The notes below the pieces were generated by a model, which did no database searches, was not told where the DNA came from, and saw nothing but the letters and a program-made list of their open reading frames with translations. Positions 45,991 through 58,626 of a stretch of DNA of 64,000 nt are shown here, piece after piece. The stretch comes from Amphiduros pacificus (lineage: Eukaryota; Annelida; Polychaeta; Phyllodocida; Hesionidae): the NCBI GenBank assembly GCA_949316495.1, contig OX439003.1, positions 24,878,162 to 24,942,161 on the forward strand. The letters are read 5' to 3'. How positions within the stretch are numbered: position 1 is the first letter of the stretch; the number at the start of each line of letters is the position of its first letter. A program made the position numbers and the translations under genes.

Positions 45991-48771
45991 ATTGATCTCC
46001 CGCAACCAAGCGTCACCATCAAAGTCAACAAGAAAAAAATAATGAAATCTCTATGAAATAATGAAATCTCTATTAAGATATGTACTAGTACTAATAGAAC
46101 ATGAGAAAAATATGGAGGGTGATTGTGGAGATCTTCAAGATAAATGTTCATCTCGGTACCCTCGACGTGAAAGTCAAATGGCAAATGTTTATTGGCAACT
46201 TAAAACCCAATGGCGTGATATACTCTTAGCTAGAACCAAATTTACATAATATCATGTAAATTTACTATTATAAAACACACGACTTAAGTGGGTGGCTCAT
46301 TTAAATTACATTAATTTCAGGAAAAGATATATTCATTTATATCTGTTGTTATGAGTCTTTCTTACTCTGAAGAAATATAATTATAATTCCATGTACAGGT
46401 GTAGAAGTAAATGAGAAAACATGATTTCATAAGTATACAAATGACACTTTTGATGTTGCCAATAAATCTTTTTAATTAATCTTATCTTGTGGAATGTGGC
46501 ATGCTGTGAGTATTGTAGATCATATCTCATATTCACAAATGCGTGTATGCCATTCATGTCATGGTGTTTTGATTTTTGTACTTCTGTAGGATGATGCTTA
46601 ATATAAAATCTTAGTCCCGTTGCTATGAAAAGCAAACATTTTAATTATTATTGTACTATACGCGAAACAAACTCATATAAAACATAAAGAAATGTTACCT
46701 CTATGAAATATATATTCGTTTTAAGATGGTCTTACCGTGTGCTAACATAACAAGGTCAGCATTGTTACCCGATATCAAATGGCTTTGTCTGATCAATTGA
46801 CACAGCATTGAAGACTTGCAATAACAAAGAGTAACCAAGATATTCTAAAATGGAAGGAGGGATAATATGATATTTTGGTTTCTGCATGAGTAAGACATTA
46901 CTTCATTTGCAAAATAATGTTAGTCGATCCTCCACATTGAATAGCACTATTTAGGAGGGTAATTACAAATACCCTATAATGATGCTGCTCAATAGCCTGG
47001 TTAGTGTACCCCAACCACACAGGCTCCTTGGGTAATCATAGCCATAAAGTATGATGTGTTATTATATATGTGAGCAATTAAACAATAAACAATGTCAATA
47101 TATGGACCAAAATCCCTGCTACCAAAATGAAATATCCATCATTGACATTCTATCCTTTTGAAAAAAATCGCACAGCAGTATAATTTAAAAGAAACGAATA
47201 ATTGAATCAGATGGTACTTTAATGTGGTGGATGACAATACTTGAGGTTTTTATGGCAACAGGCATAAGTGGTACTAGCATGGCCTACCACATGTGGCATA
47301 CGGGCTGCCATCACACTCAATGGGGCTTACACAAGAGAATATGGGCAGATTAGTAACGGTTTGTCATCAAAACGAGGCTGCAGAAGAAAGGTTACTTCCG
47401 GTCAATAATCGTGTGACATGCCACATTTCACATTAAATCTCGCAACATAACGAGATGTGATTTATGTAAGACCATCTGATATCCCCAGACCCTAAAATGG
47501 ACCAACTGTGCATTTCTTTGATTTAAAAGAAAAATGCATTAATTAATTTAACAATTTAGTGAAGATATTAGGTAATCAATCACAGAATGAATACACAAAG
47601 TCCTCATCAGGCAGAACAGAATAAAACAGGACTATTAATGACAACATTGTGCTTCAGATATCTTATAGATTAAACTAAGCATTTATCCCAGTCATCTAAA
47701 ACGTTAGTTCTTTACTAGTCCTAACAGACTGTCATCTAAATCATTGATATCATAGGTACACCTTACCACAGTGTGCTTCAAATGTTGATCATACATCAGA
47801 ACTGACAAGATAGCAACCAATGTGAGGCCAAAGGGAGAAAACAAAATCTACCTGCCCCGGCAAACAGTAAAGCTATCGTTGAAGGGCATAAGAATCATTT
47901 ATTCCAAACCCTCATCGTCAATACACCAAACAAGACTAGTCTCGCTTATACACCATAAGCACGCCAAATATTTACTCTTATGACATTGGTTACACTTTCA
48001 TTTCATGGTAAAGAATACTTTGGTTTAATTTGGAGTGACAACGTTGCTACCAATAGAAAGATTATATAAAATGTCTGAAGATAATTTTCATGAATAAATT
48101 GATACTTAATATTTGTAATGTCTCCACTTAATATTGATTGTCCATTTAAAATCAGATAATTATAAAAGAAAAAAAAGAAAATACATCGCACAACACATCC
48201 TGATCAAAGATAAAGGCCTAATTGATCAGACAGGGCAGCTTCATATGTACGGTAAACAGCAGTTAAAATGTTTATCTCCATCATAATGAGCAGACAACTT
48301 AATGGTACCACATCGAGATTTTGCATGAAGTAAAAACCGCCGATAGCTCAGGGAAAGACTTCATTGGGTCTGACATGAAAAACACACAAATACAGCATGA
48401 CAGAGTACCTGCATCGGGCCATAAGTGGTGTGGTGAAAACCTAATCATAACTGTCTCAATATTGTGCACGTGTCAAATATACTGAGGACGCCCCGGGCAC
48501 TGAAAAACATCAATATGGAACTCACACGATATCGTGACTTGCGCGTGCGCATTAACTGTTATTACTGACAATATACCTGGCAATTTATTGGAAATTGTCT
48601 CAAATTTGTACTAAATGACAAATTTGTACTAAATGACTGCTCTGGCAGAGATGTGGGTGAGATTGATGGACGCTGGTGAGGGACGAATGTCAGGACAATG
48701 CATCCAAGAGTCAGACATGACTTCGAATAAAGTCTGTTTTTGATAGTTATAATAATAATAAGAAGAAGAAT

Positions 48772-48816
48772 TTGTATAGCGCTATTCCAGACTAAGTCTG
48801 CTAATGGCGCATACAA
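48772..48816. repeat. 45-nt near-perfect hairpin (TTGTATAGCGC / GCGCATACAA)
   Basis: Arms TTGTATAGCGC and GCGCATACAA pair with one bulge, and inner arms CAGAC/GTCTG continue the stem around a TAA loop. A run of AATAATAATAAG-type triplets lies just to the left. The combination of a triplet tail and a TATAGCGC hairpin resembles ends of dispersed elements in invertebrate genomes; class unproven. Confidence 0.45.
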
Positions 48817-48976
48817 TAAAACAAGTCTCAAGATACACAACATGTTCATTTTGTTAACATGTTTGTCTTATAATCATCAAATGAGGTCTATTTTTATACA
48901 TGCCTCGCAAAGACAACACAGTATGATCCCGATTATACATTGCAGTATTTTGATAACTTCTAAGTTTTTTCTGTTA

Positions 48977-49187
48977 CAGCCGACGACAACTGACCTGCGG
49001 ACAACAATAGAGCTGCGGTTCCATTTTCAAAGCCTTTAAGGTACATCTGTACTCTCGAAAATATTTATATCAGATCATTCTGTGGCACTTGCATGTACCA
49101 ACAAGGTCAAATGGTGTGATAAAGATCGGTAGTAAACTGAAACGCAGCTCTGTTGTCGTCCGCAGCTCTGTTGTCGTCGGCTGTACT
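48977..49187. repeat. Inverted repeat, arms about 43 bp
   Basis: Left arm 48977-49020 contains GCCGACGACAAC, CTGCGGAC.ACAA and GAGCTGCGG. The right arm 49144-49187 is its reverse complement with a few mismatches. The loop is about 120 nt. The right arm itself holds an 18-bp direct duplication (CGCAGCTCTGTTGTCGTC). Confidence 0.85.
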
Positions 49188-52100
49188 GGTCATATAGTTT
49201 GACCCAAACCGAATCTTTGTCATGGCTGTGCGATTTACAGCAAGAATGTGATGATTTCCTTTGTTATGTAAAGGCAAAAAACAAATACGATATCGGTTAT
49301 TTTCACTCAAAAGCCAGCATTTTTCTCCTTTTCGGATAGTTTGCCCCAAATATCGTGGCATATCCTCTTCAAGCGCACCTGGCGTCAGTGAAATTATGAT
49401 ATTTTCGCATTTGGATGACATTAAAAACGCAACGTATTTAAAATGGCTTATAATTCTCTTTTTATGTTATCCCGTTTCCTATGGTTTTGAGTTCTGAATG
49501 TGACGAATTTGGGAATTAGAAATAATGGACAATAAGAAGAGTGAAGCCACGACAGACAGAGGAGTAAATCCTCGGGGCGTTGCCATGGGAGGCAGTTTGG
49601 AGGGGCCCAGACATGTCTGATGAGGTGGGGGAAAGCTTGACAAGCTTCTGGATGGGGAGGGAGGGTTCACAGATTAGTAACAAACTATCAGAATGGTCAT
49701 TTCAATATGGAGAGTGTCATACAAAGAGGAGGAGTTAATCCTGGTGTATGACCCGTGCCCGGACTGATGGTTAAGGGAGATAACCATACCGATCCCACGC
49801 CACCGATAAGCCGAGCCCCACGGCTATCTCCCTCACCAGCCGCGGCCATCGAGGGTTTAGTCATCACTCAAGTTCACAAAAGATCGTTTTTTATTGTAGT
49901 CATTGTAAATTGCAAAGTATTGGATAGAGCTTGTGTGTTTTTTGTGTTTTGTGTTACAATTGATGTTTTTATTAATTATGGTACATCACCATAAATCATT
50001 GAATTGGAACTTTGCTTGGGTCCTTGGCTGACACCATGTGGGGGTGTGAAGCCCGGTCTAGACTGGGTTCCGTCTTAATCCATCAGGCTGAGATCGTGAT
50101 TTGGGTCGGGCACAAGACTAAACTCGTTGTTAGTTGTTGGAAGACACTAATAACATGTCCATATAGATTTGGACTGCATAGTCTATAGTTGCTGGTGAAT
50201 TTGATATTTGTATCGTTTGCGTGTGTGTCAAGGCGAGAGGTCAGATCACCCAAAATGTGAAACATCAAGCAGTGCCCTCTAGTGTGACTTGACCTTTGTC
50301 CACACGAACAGTCTTCCTGGTGAGATAGCGTACATATCAATTAGCGACCTACGACCTGCGTGCTTTCAGCACTAATTGGTCCGATGTATTCCTGCTGAGC
50401 TGACCACTGGTCACTCCTAGCGGCTTGCCAGCAGACAAGCGTGGTCATCTCAGTAGGTGAGTTTGTTGACACACCTGAGCGGCACCTTTGATGTGTGGGC
50501 ATCAGACCAGGTGATGAGGAAGCGTGCCAGGTAAGGGGAACTTCAAAGTATCGATGTGCCGGTGGGTATCATGTGTTGGGCTTGTCCACCTGTGGGAGGA
50601 GGGAGCGAGGGATGACTACAAGTCCACACAATACCATAGCAACAGGGAATAAATGGACCCTCCCTTGGTGGAAATCTACCACGTGCTTCTGCTTCGTGTT
50701 TGATGACTAATACTATTACATAGCTCACCTGTAGACTACACTTACAATACTCTGGTATCACACAACACATAGAGACCATTTTTGGCATAATCAACCTTAT
50801 TTGGCAATGATAGAAGAGAATATTCTTCTAAGTCAACAAAAAACATGAATAAAATTGAAGATGACAGCTGACTATAATTTAACTTTAACGCGCAATAAAA
50901 GTAACAAAGAATATTTGCTCTTTGTTCATTAACATATTGCCATCTGTAAATTATATTCATTTCAAAGGTACAAAACATTGATAGGTTGAAATCTGCATCA
51001 ATCATCAGTGCCTAGGTGGGGTGCGTTATGCGGATGCTGGCGGCCATCTGGGTACATATGGGCGGTCTGCTATGTCATCCAACCCTTCATGCGCAAACTC
51101 AATGAACTCGCATACTTCCATCACGATGATTTCATAGAATCATCTTGACCCTTCCTTGCTCATTCTGTTTTCATAACTGACCCAACTAACAATGTCAAGA
51201 GAGCATTGATATGCTGTTTATTTCAATCAGCAGATGACTTTACCCCCAGCAGAGCTACACCATTGAATGCTTGGACAAATTGATTTAATCCTTGACAAAA
51301 GATGAAACGACCACTTTGATGTTCAAGTTTTATATCTAATTGCATGCATATTGCATAATCAAGAACTGGAACAATTTATTAATTAGATTGTCACGGTATT
51401 GTTTGAGGTCCCAGCATTACCCACACGAAGAAAAGGACGCCAGTTGCTGCTGAAATCATAGGTCACATGACACAGCCTCGTCATGGTGGTCCGGAAAGTG
51501 TCTCATTGTGCGCATGACAAATCGTATGGGTTCGCCACCTTTCATGTGAGCGCTGTATATTGCAAAGTTGTTACGCAGGTGACACCTCTGTGACGTCTTC
51601 AGGGTTACATCATTTCCATATGAAAGCCTTTTGTTAAGTTATAATCATCATATTATGACGATGACATTGAAGTGGAGTATGTGAAAGAAATCAAAGACTC
51701 ATCACACATCCCGCTTGTCATACCCAATGAAAGACTGCTTTGCCGTTGTGCAAATTGCTTCTTTAGACCAGAAATGATATCAGTTTAATTCAATGGGTGA
51801 AAAGGGCCAACTGCTTCTCAGGGTAATGTTGAGCACCAAATACAGGAGTGACATCTGGCGGGAACACAAGCTTGCATCTCCGTGACTTTCCACCAATAAC
51901 GTGCTCAACATTTGAGCGTAATTAACTTCTCAATAACATTATTTGATGCTGGGATTAGAAAAGATCTGTTCTGGTGCCAGTATAATGCAATATGTTCTCC
52001 AGTTTTCATATCACATTGTCTAAATTAATGACTTTTATTGATTTGGTGCATATATCAAGCTGAAAGTCCACAATGCTTAAGCATAATTGAGGAATCCAAT

Positions 52101-52375
52101 CATGAAATAAATGAAACTGGACCCTCCAAACCCCGCATATATGAAGATATCAGAGAAATCAGGCACACTTCAGTCAATGAATGCTCAGAGAGCCGTTATT
52201 CACAGGCAATAAAAGCGGTCACTTTATCAAGCACTGGAAATGCCTGCCTTAGCAGAAAAGATTTCTTTAAAAAAGAAACCTTAATGCGCAATAAACATTG
52301 TTTAAATGATGTAGCTATATTTCAATCAAATTTTATAAGAATGTTAATCCATGTTAGCGAATGTTTGTGCAATAA

Positions 52376-52643
52376 GGGGCGGGTCATTAGACATCTAGGG
52401 TGGGGTATGGTTTTTTGGTTGGTCTGAGATATTTTTTGTGTGCATCATTGAGCAAAGATTTTTTTTTCTTTTATAACTGGGCTAGGATATTTTTTTCCCT
52501 ACATCTTTGGGCTAGGATATTTTTCACTGATGCCAAGATATTTTTTTATTGCCACATGAGGCTAAAATATTTTTTTATGGCAATCATGAGCTAGGATATT
52601 TTAAAAAAAACATACCCCTCCTAGATGTCTAATGACCCGCCCC
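52376..52643. mobile_element. PIF/Harbinger-type MITE, 268 bp, apparently complete
   Basis: Terminal inverted repeats of about 33 bp begin GGGGCGGGTCATTAGACATC and continue TAGG..GGGGTATG at both ends, with one small indel. Both ends are flanked by TAA, a 3-bp target-site duplication typical of PIF/Harbinger elements, and the GGG-start terminus also fits. Inside are four or five GGCTAGGATATTTTTTT-type subrepeats and no coding capacity. The near-identical ends suggest recent insertion. It is a non-autonomous plain DNA transposon. Confidence 0.85.
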
Positions 52644-55600
52644 TAACGATCTTGTTGAATGATATCAGATATTTTGGACGGTTTTCGATAACGATCATGA
52701 TTGGACGGCAAATCCGAAAATCATAATGCGCTGTTTTTCTCATTCTTTGATGAAGAAATATTTCCGATAAATCAATAGAGTACATGATAAACAATAAAGA
52801 TTTAATTTCAGAAGAAAAAGATAAGGCTGTTGAAAACAACACATATGCTATAATAGATTTTCCATTTAAATTAGTAAAGTTATTTTTCACAGTGAAGCTA
52901 TTTAAATTATATTCATGAATAAACATGTATTCTAATATATTTAAATAATAAGACAATATGAGAAAATGCTTTCAATTTAAGCTGAATAATCGACTTTTAT
53001 CTGTTCCAATATCTGTTTATATTATGACTCAAATTTGCCGCAAAAATTGGGTTATCATGTGCAAACAATCTGATGACGTCGAGTACTATAGCTAAGATTA
53101 GAAAAAAACATTGACATTCACATTGCCGGCCTATCCAGATCCTTGATAAATTCGTTATTCTGCAGGATCTGAAAAGGTAAATCTGCACAACCATGGATTG
53201 ATTTATTCAGTGCTGGTTTGTAGAACATGCGCATGCGTGGTTGCGATTTGCTAAAAGGATACATATAATGTTATTTCAATTAGTATATTTATCTATTAAA
53301 GCTACTATGGAAAGTGATTTTTTCCTACATTTATTTTTAGTTATTCATCAGAGATTATGCTGTATCTATAATCTTATTGCATTTTTCAACAGCATTGTCC
53401 AATTATGTATTGCTTTGTGACATATGATTGAAGCGTATCGTCTGCTGATTATCCCCTTGTGTGATTCAACATTTTGATGAGAGATTAGCCCAGCTTGTCT
53501 TGTCTTTGTATGTAAACAATTGTAAAACATTACTTCAGCTGCCTGTTGAGGACCCATATATAGTGATTAATAAACTATAAAACAAGTTAAACCTGTACAA
53601 TTTGAAATTACTATTTGTAGTGACACTTACAGGGCTTAGATTAGCTCCCTCCATACGGACCTTTTTATCTGAGTCATGTGTACCTAGACCCACTTTTTTA
53701 CACATTTTTAAATCTGATATTTCGCTGATTGAGAATTGTTCAGTTATTAAGGGTGATTTCACTTAGATGACATGTAGATAATTATGCTATAATATCATAT
53801 ATCAATCCTGTATGCCCCAGAGGGCCCACATAATTAAAGTCATACTCATACTGTCTACGTAGTAGCTTTAAGGTTATGTGTTATTAAAGTATGAATGTAA
53901 TATGTAAGGGAACAACATCAATTTGGCATTCAAATTGTGAAGCTATGAAATGGTGCTTTCATCAACAATGGCCATTTTAGGTCAACTTTCTTGCCTTTTA
54001 ACCACGTATATAACTGTGTAACGCAAAGATACATTTCTCCCCAACTGCTAAATCAAATCAAATCTGTACATAAAATAAAACCTTTTGACAATTTACTGAG
54101 AGCTTTAATAATACAAATAATTAGGCATAACGATGTAAGCAATACAAACTTACAGCCACCATACTTTAGTACTGTCACAGCTTGGCTACAATACGCATGG
54201 CTACGATACGCGCGAATGCATTCACCGCTCCCCAGTTTTAAAACAATCATTGAGGGCTGTCCGTACACCAGTGTTTCGCCTCCAAAGTCAGGTATATTCG
54301 CTTCGGATAAAAACACGTCATTTTAAACGGAGCCCAAATTGTACGCATGATGGTAGAAACAGGATAATCACTTATTTCATAGTTGCAAAGCACAGGATCG
54401 TAAAGCACGTAAAAACACACCAATAACATATGTACTAACGAAGGAGAGCATTTTTTAATAGGACTTGGCAACCCACTCTGCTCAGACACCACTCAGTCCT
54501 GCCGGGATCCTCTGCGGATCCACAGATACAAGCATCAGCCAGAACAACAAGCACTCTGGGTTAAGTGAGATATGATGAGGGATGAGAGCAGTAGATGCTA
54601 CCAGATCTGATCCTGGAGACCAGGGACAGAAACAGAGCACGACTATAGGATGCGCCCACAAACTTCTCCATTGTCCGGGGTAGGTGCAATTTGATAACGA
54701 AATCTTGCTTAACTCTGATAAAAAAAAAAAAAACAATAAACAAAAAAGGCACAAAAAAACAAAACAAAAAACAAAAATAAACAAACCAGTCTATTCACAT
54801 TGCTTTGTGAGAAGTGTCTTTCTAATAAATGTGCTTAGAGTGGGTTTCATTGAAACATTTTACTGTTATATTTTACTTTTGTTCTGAAGGCAATCATTAT
54901 CCACATTCGAGGGACTAAGCTTAAGATACTCGTTAACCGTATATTTTGAAATTAATTTTTAAATTACGTGTTACTGAGATAATTTGATGCAACATTCAAC
55001 CAACTTTCGACCATCTTGATTTTGGTGCTTTTAAAGCCTGGTAACAGGTATTACAAATGATTTTGACTGTAACAAAATATAGGTGCGAATGCATTCCATG
55101 CTCCGCCCCATTCATCCTTTAAAAGGAAAGGGGGTGTAAGAAGAAAGCGCATGGAGCCTATCAAATATGTTTCGGCCATCAAAACACAGAGCTCAGCCTG
55201 TATAAATTTAACACTTTCTTATAGAAAAAAAATAAACATGAAACTTGGTACATGAAACTTGGTATAAATATAAGGGCTGCAATGCATTTCCTTCTGAAAT
55301 CTGAATGCTTAATGTTAAGGTCCCTTTAAACAGCAAAATGATTATGGCATGATTTGACTGACATATGCAATGTGGGTTTGTTTAGAAGCAAGTGCATGGT
55401 GTGAGTACATGCATTCAGCACGTTATAGAAACAGTGTCTCTAGTCTACCCTATAACTCATTCATCATGTAATTTACAACATCCTGTTTTATTCTCCTGGT
55501 AAAGTAACAAGATATTATATTAAAGTATTACTTGCATTCAGCTACCATTCTATTTATCTTTATACTCATTTAACTATGTATCACACATAACATATCACAA

Positions 55601-55766
55601 ATAGTCATCCCTTTTAAAAGTACTGCACAGCGTATCACCTATCAAATGATCAGTAGCACTTGACCCTGATGTTAATTACTCAGGCAGATAGCAACTCTTG
55701 TGGTTAGAAGTGGGCTGGATCATCACTAAGTGCCAAACACCTGCATTTTACCCTCATCTCTCTAGT

Positions 55767-56575
55767 AAACCTAAACCTAGTGAGCATTATGAAGGGTGAG
55801 CAAACCTAAACCTAGTGAGCATTATGAAGGGTGAGCAAACCTAAACCTAGAGAGCATTATGAAGGATGAGCAAACCTAAACCTAGAGAGCATTATGAAGG
55901 ATGAGCAAACCTAAACCTAGTGAGCATTATGAAGGGTGAGCAAACCTAGTGAGCATTATGAAGGATGAGCAAATCTAAACCTAGTGAGCATTATGAAGGA
56001 TGAGCAAACCTAAACCTAGAGAGCATTATGAAGGGTGAGCAAACCTAGAGAGCATTATGAAGGGTGAGCAAACCTAGTGAGCATTATGAAGGGTGAGCAA
56101 ACCTAAACCTAGAGAGCATTATGAAGGGTGAGCAAACCTAAACCTAGAGAGCATTATGAAGGGTGAGCAAACCTAGAGAGCATTATGAAGGGTGAGCAAA
56201 CCTAGTGAGCATTATGAAGGGTGAGCAAACCTAAACCTAGAGAGCATTATGAAGGATGAGCAAACCTAAACCTAGAGAGCATTATGAAGGGTGAGCAAAC
56301 CTAGAGAGCATTATGAAGGGTGAGCAAACCTAGTGAGCATTATGAAGGGTGAGCAAACCTAAACCTAGAGAGCATTATGAAGGGTGAGCAAACCTAGTGA
56401 GCATTATGAAGGGTGAGCAAACCTAAACCTAGAGAGCATTATGAAGGGTGAGCAAACCTAAACCTAGTGAGCATTATGAAGGGTGAGCGAACCTAAACCT
56501 AGTGAGCATTATGAAGGGTGAACAAATCTTAATCTAGTAAGCATTAGGAAGGGTGAACAAATCTCAACCCAGATA
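55767..56575. repeat. 29/35-bp minisatellite with AACCTA hexamers
   Basis: About two dozen units. The long form reads AAACCTAAACCTAG, TGAGCATTATGAAGG, GTGAGC; the short form lacks exactly one CCTAAA hexamer. Units alternate irregularly, and T/A (CTAGTGAG or CTAGAGAG) and G/A (AAGGGTG or AAGGATG) variants mark subfamilies. The right end (about 56510-56575) is degenerate. Confidence 0.93.
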
Positions 56576-57044
56576 TTTGACTTTTCGACAGGTTATTGCC
56601 AGCTCATTATATTGTTCACATTAAGAAAAAAAACCCACTGAATAATAACTTTAGTCATAATCATTTCGCGATTCACATCTAGAACATGTAATTATATTGT
56701 ACTCACCCGATAAGAACCCAGCATTGCTGCATTACGTGGTCTTATTTTCTTAAATAGCAGATATATGATATTATAGTGAACTCGAGGCACGGGAGATTAA
56801 CCCAAAATAAATAGCAGTAAAACATATTTGAAAGAGAAATCATAATATCAGGTGACAATTGAGAAACTTTCCTTGATACGATATATATACAAGGAAATTA
56901 TGATGCATGTGATAGGAAAATACATGTCAGATAGTATGATACAAAATTATACAAAAAAATGTATTAGCAAAAATGTAATATATCATTATGAATGCACGTC
57001 ACAGTTATAAGAAATAAATATTTCATGATTTTGACAGTGTATAC

Positions 57045-57050
57045 TTTATT
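57045..57050 (-). terminator. Possible poly-A signal of the GPCR gene
   Basis: Minus-strand AATAAA about 490 nt past the receptor stop codon. AT-rich DNA makes chance hexamers common, so this is only a candidate. Confidence 0.2.
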
Positions 57051-57537
57051 AGAGCTATCATAACAACTTAACATGTTTATGAGATTTTTACACCAAAACA
57101 ACATTTTGAAAAATCGATTTTTCAAAGTATTTTTGCTCTGAGATACACCAGTCACATCCCATAGGGTAAAACGTTGGCAGAAATGATTCCAAATCATTTG
57201 CCAAATAAACATTCACAATTTACTTTGAAAAATAATCCCAAGATGCAAATTTTCAAAACCAATAACTGAAGAACATTTTTTTCATCTTTTAGACATATGA
57301 AAAAGATGAAGTAAAACTTTCTTATGTACATTTCAGAAGACAATATCAGCTACACGTATTTTTGAACGCTTTGACGCGAATACCGAAATAATGCATGATG
57401 TATATTTTATCATGAAAAATATTGTTATCATTAGAACTGATGAGAACAAACCACCCAATAAGAAAGAAGTCAATACTCAAAACCGAAATAGACTATTTCA
57501 CACAATATCATAATGCAACTCAGTTAGGTTTCTCAAT

Positions 57538-58626
57538 CTAGAAGGTTGTCTGGGTTGTGTCAAGATTTCCGCTTCCATTGATGGCTTGTGTATCTTCCCC
57601 ACAAAACATTCGCTTGAGCTCTGTGCGAAAGTTGCCACCAACAGTGCAGTAGAGAAAGATATTAATGGAGCTGTTCAGGGAGCCCAGGAAGATGCCCACC
57701 GCCCTGAAGAGCTTGTACCTGGCCAGATCACGCCCTCCCTTCCGGAAGTCGATGTAGCCAGCCCCAGAGAGGATGAAGAAGATGCACAGAGGCAGCGTGA
57801 GGAGGAAGAAAGCCAGGCTGATGCTGATGAGTTTGGCGGTCATGGTGGAGGTACCGGAGTCGAGAGCCGAGGCGCTATGCTTGCGCCGAGCCATGGCCGC
57901 TTGGATCAGCCGGGATATGATGCTTATATTACAGACGATCATCACACTAAACGGAAACAAGTTGTACTTAACAATATCGAACCAGGGCCACACAAAACTC
58001 ATCCACTGAGTCAGCTTGTAGCCGCCATCGCCACGGCCAAAGCACACGCGGATTGTGGGCTGACCATCGCCGTCAGCCATGAACCCCTGACGGATAGAAG
58101 CTATGATTGGAGCGTTCAGGCCGACAACCACCAGACCAACAACCAGAACAGAGAGCTTTGCTTTCCTCTTCGTACAGATATTTTTGGTCCTGTGAGGAAA
58201 CATAACAGCAATGAACCTCTCGATAGATATAAGCACAAGAACCCAGGCGGCGAAGTCACGAGAAGTCCAGATGAGAAACAAACCCACTTTGCATGTGATG
58301 TTGGACCGGTTGTAGACATCAAGCTTGAAGGCATCATCAAGAACAATATTCCAGCAAATAGTGTGGATGGCCATGGTGTCTGCCACAGCCAGTACCCGGA
58401 ACAAGAAACCCGTGGTGGAACTGCGGAACACCTTCCTTGAGAAGACAGCCAGGGAAATAGAGTTACCCACCGTCCCCAGTATGATGAGTACGATAGGCAC
58501 GGAGGAACTGAGCATCTGAAGGATTCGCTCCTCAAGGAACACCGCCTCAGTGCCGGGGCTAGCGGTCGCCTCGCCGCCTGCCTGGCTGCCATAGGATGAT
58601 GACAAGAAATCGGCCGCTGTGCTCAT
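57538..58626 (-). CDS. Class A (rhodopsin-like) G-protein coupled receptor, intronless, probably a peptide receptor
   Basis: 362 residues, one uninterrupted frame, ATG to TAG. Seven membrane segments by eye: about 43-63, 72-95, 112-138, 157-177, 219-243, 263-287, 306-327. Class A marks: GN in TM1 (N55), LAVAD in TM2 (D83), Cys112 and Cys195 for the extracellular disulfide, ERF (136-138) in place of DRY, Pro279 in TM6 within LTLP (the usual CWxP Trp is missing), and NSSINIFLY (318-326) in place of NPxxY. N-glycosylation sequons NRS and NIT at 106-111 lie in the first outer loop; Cys342 could be palmitoylated. The TM7 NSSIN-type motif is common in invertebrate peptide (FMRFamide/myosuppressin-like) receptors, so a neuropeptide ligand is likely but unproven. 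The CDS is much GC-richer than its flanks. Confidence 0.93.
   Translation of the reverse strand: MSTAADFLSSSYGSQAGGEATASPGTEAVFLEERILQMLSSSVPIVLIILGTVGNSISLAVFSRKVFRSSTTGFLFRVLAVADTMAIHTICWNIVLDDAFKLDVYNRSNITCKVGLFLIWTSRDFAAWVLVLISIERFIAVMFPHRTKNICTKRKAKLSVLVVGLVVVGLNAPIIASIRQGFMADGDGQPTIRVCFGRGDGGYKLTQWMSFVWPWFDIVKYNLFPFSVMIVCNISIISRLIQAAMARRKHSASALDSGTSTMTAKLISISLAFFLLTLPLCIFFILSGAGYIDFRKGGRDLARYKLFRAVGIFLGSLNSSINIFLYCTVGGNFRTELKRMFCGEDTQAINGSGNLDTTQTTF

Larger units (their letters stand above)
45991..57537. other. Intergenic DNA between bHLH-like gene and GPCR
   Basis: No supported gene. GC-richer islets occur at about 47230-47440, 49540-49860, 50270-50700 and 51400-51600. It contains the inverted-repeat structures near 48.8-49.2 kb, a reverse-oriented CTCF-like motif at 50272-50285, a Harbinger-type MITE (52376-52643), and a minisatellite (55767-56575). 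Two stretches sharing GCGAATGCATTC (about 54210-54240 and 55084-55110) hint at a further old repeat. Confidence 0.5.

Noticed and set aside
48352-48400. tRNA-like ATAGCTCAGG segment
   Set aside because: It resembles a D-arm but there is no matching B box or cloverleaf partner downstream.
57586-58440. 284-codon + strand frame
   Set aside because: Antisense shadow of the GC-rich GPCR coding sequence; composition Glu/Asp/His-rich as expected for such a shadow.
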